Shown piece after piece: positions 29,313 to 36,607 of a stretch of DNA of 64,000 nt. The position numbers and the translations under genes were made by a program. The stretch is from an uncultured Piscinibacter sp. (GTDB lineage: Bacteria; Pseudomonadota; Gammaproteobacteria; Burkholderiales; Burkholderiaceae_C). Numbering within the stretch: position 1 is the stretch's first letter; each line of letters begins with the position of its first letter. Under the pieces are notes generated by a model. The model had not been told where the DNA came from, ran no database searches, and saw only the letters and a program-made list of their open reading frames with translations. The stretch lies in contig NZ_CALFYO010000028.1 in the NCBI RefSeq assembly GCF_937952055.1, positions 1 to 64,000 on the forward strand, given 5' to 3'.

Positions 29313-30587
29313 TCAGTCGGCCAGTCGCACGATGCCCAGCGCCTTGAGCACGTACTTCTCGTAGACCGGGTCGGAGTTGCCGGTCTTCATCTTGCGGATG
29401 AAGTACTTCTCGAAGGCGATCTTGGCGTAGTGGACCCACTTGCCCTTCTTGAACCAGTTGACGTTGCGCGGCGGGATCTGCGGCAGCGCCACGAAGGCCG
29501 CGCCGGTGTCGCCCATGTCGGCCAGGCAGATGGCGTTCCAGGTGCCCTTGGCGGTGGCCGGCCTGCCGGCGAGTTCGTCGGCGATGTTGTGCGCGATCGC
29601 CGTCACCATCGTCTCGATCATGTAGCCGGTCTTCGGCGCGCCACTGGGCACCGGCGTGGCCTCCACCGGCGGGATGGCCACGCACACGCCGGCGGAAAAG
29701 ATGTTGCGGTACTTCTTGCTGCGCTGGAACTCGTCGATCAGCACGAAACCGCGGGGGTTGCACATGTCCGTCACGGCCGCCACCGGGTCGACGCCCTTGA
29801 AGGCGGGCAGCATCATGGCGAGCTTGAAGCCGACCTCGTGCTCCTTGACGACGTTGCCCTGATCGTCGAGCTGGGTGGTGAAGAGCTTGCCGGGCTCGAC
29901 CTTGGTGGTCTTGGCGTTGGTGATCCACTTGATGTCGTGGCCGCGCAACTCGCTCTCCAGCATCGACTTGCTGTCGCCCACCCCCCCGAGGCCGAGATGG
30001 CCGATGTAGGGCTCGGCGGTGACGAAGGTGATGGGCACCTTGTGGCGCAGCTTGCGCTTGCGCAGGTCGGCGTCGACGATGAAGGCGAACTCGTAGGCCG
30101 GGCCGAAGCAGCTCGCGCCGGGCATGGCGCCGATGACGATCGGCCCGGGGGCCTCGAGGAACTTCTGGTACTCGGCCCAGAACATCTCCGCGTGGCCGAC
30201 GGTGCACACCGAATGCGTGTGCCCGCCGTGCGGGCCGGCGCCCGGCACCTCGTCGAACGCCAGCTTCGGGCCGGTGGTGATGACGAGGTAGTCGTAGTCC
30301 AGCGCCTCGCCGCCGTCGAGCGTCACGCGGTTGGCGGCCGGGTCGATCGCCGTCACCGCCTTGCCGATGAAGGCGATGCCCTTGCGCTCCAGGTGCGGCG
30401 CGATCGGCAGCGTGACCGTCTCGCGGTCGCGCCAGCCGACCGCCACCCAGGGGTTGGAAGGGGTGAACTGGAAGGTGTCGGTGGGGTTGACCACCGTCAC
30501 CTTGTGCTCCGCGCCCAGCAGCGTGCGCAACTCGTAGGCGGCAGGCATGCCGCCGATGCCTGCACCCATGACGACGATGTGAGCCAT
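29313..30587 (-). CDS. Sulfide:quinone oxidoreductase-like flavoprotein
   Basis: 424 residues, GGAAGGAGA before the ATG. N-terminal FAD site VVMGAGIGGMPAAYEL; second dinucleotide region and the GASCFGPAYEF motif seen around a catalytic cysteine of SQR enzymes; further cysteines in SVCTVGH, DMCNPRG and AGVCVAIPP. A C-terminal amphipathic region (WFKKGKWVHYAKIAFEKYFIRK) fits peripheral membrane attachment. It would oxidise sulfide to polysulfide and reduce quinone. SQR subtype not assigned; a flavocytochrome c sulfide dehydrogenase flavoprotein is less likely because no Tat leader or cytochrome subunit is present. Confidence 0.82.
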   Translation of the reverse strand: MAHIVVMGAGIGGMPAAYELRTLLGAEHKVTVVNPTDTFQFTPSNPWVAVGWRDRETVTLPIAPHLERKGIAFIGKAVTAIDPAANRVTLDGGEALDYDYLVITTGPKLAFDEVPGAGPHGGHTHSVCTVGHAEMFWAEYQKFLEAPGPIVIGAMPGASCFGPAYEFAFIVDADLRKRKLRHKVPITFVTAEPYIGHLGLGGVGDSKSMLESELRGHDIKWITNAKTTKVEPGKLFTTQLDDQGNVVKEHEVGFKLAMMLPAFKGVDPVAAVTDMCNPRGFVLIDEFQRSKKYRNIFSAGVCVAIPPVEATPVPSGAPKTGYMIETMVTAIAHNIADELAGRPATAKGTWNAICLADMGDTGAAFVALPQIPPRNVNWFKKGKWVHYAKIAFEKYFIRKMKTGNSDPVYEKYVLKALGIVRLAD

Positions 30588-30628
30588 TCCGTCTCCTTCC
30601 GCGCCGCGGCGCGCCTCATTCGTTCAGT

Positions 30629-31933
30629 TCAGAACTTGTAGCCCCAGGCGATGCCGAATGATTTCTGCTTCATGCCGATGGTCTCGTTGCCGGCCTCGTT
30701 CTGCACGCCCGGGATCGGCAAGCCATTGAACAACGAAGGCCCGCTGACGGATTGACGCGGCGCAATCATCAGCATGCCGGTGAGCTCGCAGTTCTTGCAG
30801 CCGGCGTAGGTGAAGCCCAGGGTGAAGTGGTCCTTCATGACCCCGGGCGCCAGGATGTTGAAGGTCACGTCGCTGCTGCCGATCGGGTTGTCGCTGCGGT
30901 TGTAGCCGGCGCGCAGCGTCAGCGTGTCGCTCATCTGCCAGGCCACGCCGAGCTTGAGCACGTCGATGTCCTGCCAGCCGAATCCGGGGCCGTTGTCGGC
31001 GCCGAGCGGCGCCACCGGCAGGCTCGGGTTGCCCACGGAGGCGACCTTGCTGTAGAGGATGCGGCCCCAGTCCAGCGCGACGGTCCACTTCGCATCGGGG
31101 CTGAAGGCGACGCCGACGTTGTAGTTGGCGGGAATGTCGAAGTCGCCGGCCTCGGCGAACAGGCCGGCGTACTTGTCGAAGCGGCTCATCTTGATGCCGC
31201 CCGAGTACGACGCGCCGACGCTGAAGCTGTCGGTCAGCCGCCCCATGTAGCCGACGCGCAGGCCCACGCCGCTGGCGCTGTCGGTGCCGACGTTGGTGAC
31301 GCTGCCGGGCGCGCCGGTGAAGGGCGGAAAGCCGGGCGCGTTGTCGAAGGCCTGCAGGCCTTGCGCCTTGAAGCGCTGGTAGCCCAGCAGCAGCGACAGG
31401 CCCACCGCATGCTGCGGGTTCAACTTGTAGGCCACCGTCGGCGCCACGACGAGCTGCATCAGGTCCACGCCCAGCGTGCCGCTGCCGCACAGGATGTTGG
31501 CCGGGCCGCCGCCGCAGTTGAAGTTGCCCTCCGGGTAGGTGGTGTTCATGCCGCCGTTGCCGTAGACGGTGACGCCCAGCGAGAGGTCGTCGGAGAGCAT
31601 GCGGTTGTAGCCCATCTCGGGCACGAGGAAGTAGCGCTTGTCGCTGCGCACCTTGCCGTTCAGGCTCGGAATGGTCGCGCCGGCACGCTCGGCGTCGCGG
31701 TCGGGCATGAAGACCTCGGCGCCGATGTCGAAGCGCGAGCCCGCCCACACCATGCTGGCCGGGTTGTTGGCGCCGCCGTACGAGTCCTGCGCCAGCGCGG
31801 TGGACACGCCGCCCATGCCCTTGGCCTTCATGCCGTAGCCATGGGAGAAGTAGCCGTTGGTGGCCAGGGCCGGGCCGGCGACGAGCGCGGCGGCCAGGGG
31901 GATGGCCTTCAGGGCAGTGTGAATTCGGGTCAT
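30629..31933 (-). CDS. OmpP1/FadL-family outer membrane porin
   Basis: 434 residues. Signal peptide cleaved at ALA-TN; mature start TNGYFSHGYGMKAKGMGG is the conserved FadL/OmpP1 hatch region, and the chain ends in an aromatic outer-membrane signature (IAWGYKF). Alternating strands suit a 14-strand barrel. FadL barrels pass hydrophobic compounds; beside sulfide and sulfite oxidation genes, uptake of elemental sulfur or polysulfide is possible (inference). Two cysteine pairs (in NCGGGPANILCG and GCKNCEL) are notable for a barrel. Confidence 0.9.
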   Translation of the reverse strand: MTRIHTALKAIPLAAALVAGPALATNGYFSHGYGMKAKGMGGVSTALAQDSYGGANNPASMVWAGSRFDIGAEVFMPDRDAERAGATIPSLNGKVRSDKRYFLVPEMGYNRMLSDDLSLGVTVYGNGGMNTTYPEGNFNCGGGPANILCGSGTLGVDLMQLVVAPTVAYKLNPQHAVGLSLLLGYQRFKAQGLQAFDNAPGFPPFTGAPGSVTNVGTDSASGVGLRVGYMGRLTDSFSVGASYSGGIKMSRFDKYAGLFAEAGDFDIPANYNVGVAFSPDAKWTVALDWGRILYSKVASVGNPSLPVAPLGADNGPGFGWQDIDVLKLGVAWQMSDTLTLRAGYNRSDNPIGSSDVTFNILAPGVMKDHFTLGFTYAGCKNCELTGMLMIAPRQSVSGPSLFNGLPIPGVQNEAGNETIGMKQKSFGIAWGYKF

Positions 31934-31989
31934 GGACTGTGTCTCCTGTCTGTAGGTCTGTGAGTCGATGGATGGGAACTCGTTGGCCC

Positions 31990-32616
31990 CTACCAGCGTG
32001 CGAGGACGCGGCCGCCCTCCACCCGGCTCTCCCAACGCGTGAGCGGGGTATTGCCCTTGGCGATGCACTCGCCATTGCGGATGTCGAAGGCCCACTCGTG
32101 CTTGGGGCAGGTCAGCGTGTGGCCTTGCAGCGCGAGATGGGGGATGTCGGTGGTCTGGTGCGGGCAGCGGCTGTCGTAGACGCGCCACTCCTCGCCCTCG
32201 CGGTGCACGAAGAGGGCGCGGCCGTCGCAGTCGACGCGCTTCGTCGCGCCGCTGGCCAGCTCGTCGGTACCGATGACGTCGTGCCAGACCGTCTCGCCGC
32301 GCAGCGCCTCCGGGCTGAAACCCGGCAGGTTCATCTCGAGGATGATGTCGGTCGCCCAGACGATCTTCGCCAGCCCGAGCGCCGGGAAGGCCATCAGCAG
32401 CGCGTCGAGCACCTCCATCGGCGTGCAGCCCTCGCGCAGCGCGCGGTTGAGGTACTGCTTGAAACCGCGCTCGGTCTGCGCGTGCACCTTGGTGATCACC
32501 GAGATCAGGTTGCGCGTCTTCGGGTCGAGGTGCTTGCCGCACTCCTTGAGGAACTTGAAGTAGTGGCCGACCGCGTCGGGGCGGGCCTTGACGAGGTAGT
32601 TGAGGGCGTCGCTCAT
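31990..32616 (-). CDS. Carboxymuconolactone decarboxylase-like / Rieske ferredoxin fusion
   Basis: 208 residues. Residues 15-105 are an AhpD/CMD-type helical domain (KHLDPKTRNLISVITKVHAQTERGF, GCTPMEVLDALLMAFPALG) without the CXXC peroxidase motif. Residues 108-208 are a Rieske domain with CPH (151-153) and CPKH (170-173), the two Cys-His pairs that bind [2Fe-2S]. No signal peptide, so cytoplasmic. It overlaps the USP gene by four bases. Substrate unknown; it may be a redox partner in the SoeABC/SQR operon. Confidence 0.88.
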   Translation of the reverse strand: MSDALNYLVKARPDAVGHYFKFLKECGKHLDPKTRNLISVITKVHAQTERGFKQYLNRALREGCTPMEVLDALLMAFPALGLAKIVWATDIILEMNLPGFSPEALRGETVWHDVIGTDELASGATKRVDCDGRALFVHREGEEWRVYDSRCPHQTTDIPHLALQGHTLTCPKHEWAFDIRNGECIAKGNTPLTRWESRVEGGRVLARW

Positions 32617-33464
32617 GCTGTTCCTGCGTTGGATGACGAACTCGGCGGCGTCACCAGCACCGGCCCGTCGGCCAGGCCGATGACCTTCTGCGCCACGCCG
32701 CCGAGCCAGGCGCGCGCCAGGCCCTCGTCGCGGTGCCGTCCGATGACGATCAGGTCGGCGCCGCACTGCCGTGCGGCCTCGACGATCTGCTCGTGAGGCC
32801 GGCCGCTGCGCACGATCGTGTCCACTGCCACGCCGGCGCCTTGTGCCGCGCCGGCGGCCCGCTGCAACGCCGCTTCGGCGCGGCGGCGCGACTCCTCGGA
32901 CGTGGTGGTCACGGCCAGCAACGTCAATGGCAGGCCGCACTCGGCGGCAATGGCGGCAGCAGTGCCGACCGAGGCCGGCTCCGGCGCCTCGGGGTCGAGC
33001 GCCGCGAGCACGCGGGCCGACCACATCGCTGCGCCGCGCGGCACGACGAGCACGCCGCAAGGCGCATGCGCCACCACGTTGCGCACCATCTCGCCGACCA
33101 GCAGGTTGGCCAGCAGGCCACGCCTGCCGCGGCGGCGGATGACGAGCAGGTCGGCGTCGCGCTGCGTGGCCTCGTCGACGATCTCGCGCCAGGCCTCGGG
33201 CCCGCGCCGCGCCTGCAGTTCCAGCACGATGCCGGCGCGCTTGGCGTCCGCCAGCAGCGCGGCGATGCGCTCGCCCGCCTGCGCCTCGGCGTGCGCGGCC
33301 AATTGCGGGGCGAGCGCCTCGTACTCCGGGTTGCTGGCGATGGGCAGCACGGCGCGCAGCGGCAGGCCGCAGCGCTGCGCCATGGCGAAGGCGAGCGCCT
33401 CGGCGCCTGCGTCGTGCTCCGAATGCTCGGTGGCCAGCAGCAGTCGCGAAAAGACATGCGTCAT
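32613..33464 (-). CDS. Tandem universal stress protein
   Basis: 283 residues with two USP domains (about 5-142 and 148-275). Domain 1 ends in LLANLLVGEMVRNVVAHAPCGVLVVP and domain 2 has GADLIVIGRHRDEG-x-WLGGVAQKVIGLADGPVLVTP, the G-2x-G-9x-G(S/T)-like phosphate loop region. ATP binding is possible but some positions deviate. Likely a regulatory or protective protein of the sulfur operon. Confidence 0.88.
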   Translation of the reverse strand: MTHVFSRLLLATEHSEHDAGAEALAFAMAQRCGLPLRAVLPIASNPEYEALAPQLAAHAEAQAGERIAALLADAKRAGIVLELQARRGPEAWREIVDEATQRDADLLVIRRRGRRGLLANLLVGEMVRNVVAHAPCGVLVVPRGAAMWSARVLAALDPEAPEPASVGTAAAIAAECGLPLTLLAVTTTSEESRRRAEAALQRAAGAAQGAGVAVDTIVRSGRPHEQIVEAARQCGADLIVIGRHRDEGLARAWLGGVAQKVIGLADGPVLVTPPSSSSNAGTA

Positions 33465-33478
33465 GGCCGCGACCCCAT

Positions 33479-33925
33479 TCAGTGGCCTGCCGTCAGCACG
33501 CCGGAGGCCGCCAGCAGCAGCACCGCCACCTGCGCGAGGCACAGGACGGCGTAGAGGCGGTCGCCGCGTTTCAGGTACAGCGGCAGCGTGACCAGCAACG
33601 CGAGCAGCGAGGCGCCGGTCAGCATCGCGATGCCGAGCAGGTTGGCAATGTCGCCGCGGTGCGCCAGGCCCAGCCAGCCCCAGCCGGTGGGCACGCCGGT
33701 GGCGGCGAGAAACTCCGACACCGGCAGGTTCCAGACCTCCGGCAGGCGCGAGTGCGGCACGTGCGGATCGACGAGTCCGAGGCCGTAGGCGAGGAAGATC
33801 AGCACCAGCGCCGCCAGGCCCGTCCGTGTGCCCAGTTCGAGCCAGCGCGCGTAGCGCAACTGCTCCTCGGCCTGGGTGATGGCGGCCGGCGCGGCCGTCA
33901 CGGCGCCGGCTTCGTAACGCTTCAT
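33479..33925 (-). CDS. Small three-helix membrane protein next to TauE/SafE
   Basis: 148 residues, three predicted membrane helices (about 34-52, 97-118, 124-143). Reminiscent of the DUF1634-type proteins that accompany TauE/SafE exporters, though the family is not certain. Its start overlaps the stop of the TauE/SafE gene (ATGA), suggesting they act together in sulfite or sulfur-compound transport. Confidence 0.75.
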   Translation of the reverse strand: MKRYEAGAVTAAPAAITQAEEQLRYARWLELGTRTGLAALVLIFLAYGLGLVDPHVPHSRLPEVWNLPVSEFLAATGVPTGWGWLGLAHRGDIANLLGIAMLTGASLLALLVTLPLYLKRGDRLYAVLCLAQVAVLLLAASGVLTAGH

Positions 33926-34878
33926 GGCCACACCCCCGTGCCCTTGAGCAACGCGCGCAAGCCGGCAAACAGCAGCACGCTGATCACCATGCGCCGGATC
34001 ACCGTGCCCTTGAGCACGTCGAGCAGGCGTGCGCCGATCATCGCGCCGAGCATCATGCCGATCACCGAGGGCACGGCGATCATCGGCAGCACCGCGCCCT
34101 TGTTGACGTAGACCCAGGCGGCCGAGGAGTCGACCAGCGACAGCACCAGCCCGGAGGTGCCGGCCGAAACCTTCAGTGGCGCGCCCATCAGCAGGTTCAG
34201 CGCCGGCACGTTGGCCCAGCCGGCGCCGATGCCGAACATGCCGGCGAGCACGCCGATGCCGAGGAACACCACGAGCCCGGCACCGCTGCGATGCACCTGC
34301 CAGTCGATGCGCTGGCGCGTGGCACCGTCGACGAACACGCCGTGCAGCGCCAGCGCGGCGGACAGGCGGTCGGGGGCATCGACCACCGGGAACTCCGACT
34401 TCTTCGAGACGAACATCAGCACGACGATTGCCAGCACGATCACGCCGAGCGCCGTCTGCACCACCGACACCGGCATCGCCAGCCCGAGCAGCGCGCCGCC
34501 GATCGAGCTGGCCGAGGCCAGCAGTGCCAGCGGCAGCGCCAGGCGCAGGCTGGCCAGGCCGCTGCGCAGCAGCATCGGCGCCGCTGCCAGTGCGCTGGCC
34601 AGCGCCACCAGCAGGCCGGCGCCGCGCACGAAGTCGAGATGGAAGGGGAAGAAGCCGCCGACGATGGGCACGAACAGCGTGCCGCCGCCGATACCGGCCG
34701 GCACCGCGACGATGCCCATCACGAAGCAGGTGACGAACAGGGCGACCGGCCAGAACCACCACGGCAGACCGGTCGCGGCGGCCGCCACATCGGCGGCCTG
34801 GGCCGGGCCGGCCACGCAGGCCAACAGCACCAGCCAGGCGGCGTGCCAGGGCAAGGAGGCGGGCAAGCGGCGCAGCAT
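33922..34878 (-). CDS. TauE/SafE family sulfite/organosulfonate exporter
   Basis: 318 residues; possible signal peptide then about eight membrane helices in two related halves with the family motifs VPAGIGGGTLFVP and FGIGAGWANVPALNLLMG. TauE/SafE proteins move sulfite, sulfoacetate or similar anions. Directly follows soeC, so sulfite export or uptake in support of sulfite oxidation is the likely job. Confidence 0.88.
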   Translation of the reverse strand: MLRRLPASLPWHAAWLVLLACVAGPAQAADVAAAATGLPWWFWPVALFVTCFVMGIVAVPAGIGGGTLFVPIVGGFFPFHLDFVRGAGLLVALASALAAAPMLLRSGLASLRLALPLALLASASSIGGALLGLAMPVSVVQTALGVIVLAIVVLMFVSKKSEFPVVDAPDRLSAALALHGVFVDGATRQRIDWQVHRSGAGLVVFLGIGVLAGMFGIGAGWANVPALNLLMGAPLKVSAGTSGLVLSLVDSSAAWVYVNKGAVLPMIAVPSVIGMMLGAMIGARLLDVLKGTVIRRMVISVLLFAGLRALLKGTGVWP

Positions 34879-35853
34879 TCAGGAAACCGCCTGGTAGTAG
34901 AGGTTCTGCGGATGGTTCGCCTGCGCGAAGAAGAACCAGCGCTCGGCCAGCAGACCGACGAACTGCACCGCGAATGCCAGCAGCAGGGCGGTGCCCGTGC
35001 CGGGCATGGCCGCCAGCAGCAGCGTCGGCACGAGGAAGGCCGCGGCCAGGAAGAACCACTTCACCGCGCGCAGGAACGGCAGCCCGCGGCCGTGCGAGAA
35101 CTCGCGCGTGTTGAACGATCCCCCCATGAAACCCTGCGAACGCTGCACCACCGTCGGATGCTTGACGCCGATCGCGGACTGGATCGTCGAGCGCGGCTTC
35201 AGCCGAGCGTTGCGCCACAGGGACGCGACCCGCCCGATCGCCGCAAGCACCGTGAGCGCGATGGCCCAGCCCGTGAGGAAGCCTGCCACCTCGGATGCGG
35301 CCAGCGCGGCCAGGCCCGCAGCCAGGGTGAAGCCGGACGCGCCGCCGAGCAGCGTGTAGTTCAGCGGCGTCAACGGCGTGTGCCACTCGGCCAGGAAGCG
35401 CAGGCACGCGTAGATCATCCCGGTGCAGACGAACAGGGCGAACGCCAGCAGCGTACCGACGATGCCGACCAGGACGGTCAGGTCGATGTCCGCGCCGTGC
35501 GGAAGGGCAATCAGCACCGGCGCCCAGCCCAGTGCGTGCAGCAAGCCGTAGAGCGCGACGACGGCCATGAAGGCCGGCAGCACGATGACCTCGCGTGACA
35601 GCCACGAGGTGCGCCATTGCGCGGCCGAGCGCCAGGCGCGCTCGGGGCGGCCGAGGTGGAAGAACGACGCCACCAGCCCGGCGACCAGCAGAGCCAGCGC
35701 CACGGCACTTCCGGTCGCGTAGAAGGCGCGCCCGGCGGGGGACGCCAGCAGTCCGACCAGTGCGTAGCTCTGCACCGTGAACAGCGCCAGGAACAGGCCT
35801 TGCCCGGCGCCGATCAGCGTGGTGAGGAAGATGACGGAGAAAGCGGGATGCAT
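34879..35853 (-). CDS. soeC: SoeC, DmsC-like membrane anchor of sulfite dehydrogenase
   Basis: 324 residues, about eight membrane helices, DmsC family (SFFHLGRPERAWRSAAQWRTSWLSRE near the start is the conserved HLGRPxRxxRA...SWLSRE signature). It anchors SoeAB to the cytoplasmic face of the membrane and delivers electrons to quinone. It ends one base before the TauE/SafE start. Confidence 0.93.
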   Translation of the reverse strand: MHPAFSVIFLTTLIGAGQGLFLALFTVQSYALVGLLASPAGRAFYATGSAVALALLVAGLVASFFHLGRPERAWRSAAQWRTSWLSREVIVLPAFMAVVALYGLLHALGWAPVLIALPHGADIDLTVLVGIVGTLLAFALFVCTGMIYACLRFLAEWHTPLTPLNYTLLGGASGFTLAAGLAALAASEVAGFLTGWAIALTVLAAIGRVASLWRNARLKPRSTIQSAIGVKHPTVVQRSQGFMGGSFNTREFSHGRGLPFLRAVKWFFLAAAFLVPTLLLAAMPGTGTALLLAFAVQFVGLLAERWFFFAQANHPQNLYYQAVS

Positions 35854-35872
35854 GTCGGGGTGGAGGTTGCGG

Positions 35873-36607
35873 TCACCAGCTGGCGTCTTCGAGCGTCGAT
35901 GCGCCTTCGGACGGCTTGGGCAGGTGACCCTCGACCCGCAGCGGGTTGTCGGCCCGGACCAGCTCGTCCTCGTGGATGCGGATGCGCGTCGTGCGCCGCG
36001 GCAGGTAGTGGTTGGCGGGCTGGGTGCCCCATTCCGGCATCAGCGCGTAGCCGCCGTTCTCGCGGATCGCGCGCGATGCCTCGGATTGCGGATCGTGGAT
36101 GTCGCCGAAGATGCGCGCCGAGGTCGGGCAGGCCTTGACGCACGAGGGCTTGCGGTCCACCTCGGGCAGGCGCGCGTCGTAGATCCGGTCCACGCAGAGA
36201 GTGCACTTCTTCATCACCTTCTGGTGCTCGTCGAGCTCCCGCGCACCGTACGGGCAGGCCCAGCTGCAGTACTTGCAGCCGATGCACTTGTCGTAGTCGA
36301 CCAGCACGATGCCGTCTTCCTCGCGCTTGTACGAGGCGCCGGTCGGGCACACGGGCACGCACGGCGGATCCTCGCAATGCAGGCAGGACTTCGGGAAGTG
36401 GACGGTCTCGGTGAGCGGGAACTGCCCGACCTCGAAGGTCTGCACCCGATTGAAGAAGGTGCCGCTCGGATCAGCCCCATAGGGACTCTGGTCGGACATC
36501 GGCCCGGCCGCGCCGGCGTTGTTCCATTCCTTGCAGCTGGTCACGCAGGCGTGGCATCCCACGCAGACGTTCAGGTCGATGACCAGGGCGAGTTGGCGGC
36601 GGCTCAT
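35873..36607 (-). CDS. soeB: SoeB, four-cluster ferredoxin subunit
   Basis: 244 residues. Four cysteine groups for [4Fe-4S]: CVGCHACVTSC, CLHCEDPPCVPVC, CIGCKYCSWAC and CTLCVDRIYDARLPEVDRKPSC. NrfC/PsrB-type electron transfer subunit carrying electrons from SoeA to SoeC. Starts within the soeA stop (ATGA overlap). No Tat signal, as expected for the cytoplasm-facing enzyme. Confidence 0.95.
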   Translation of the reverse strand: MSRRQLALVIDLNVCVGCHACVTSCKEWNNAGAAGPMSDQSPYGADPSGTFFNRVQTFEVGQFPLTETVHFPKSCLHCEDPPCVPVCPTGASYKREEDGIVLVDYDKCIGCKYCSWACPYGARELDEHQKVMKKCTLCVDRIYDARLPEVDRKPSCVKACPTSARIFGDIHDPQSEASRAIRENGGYALMPEWGTQPANHYLPRRTTRIRIHEDELVRADNPLRVEGHLPKPSEGASTLEDASW

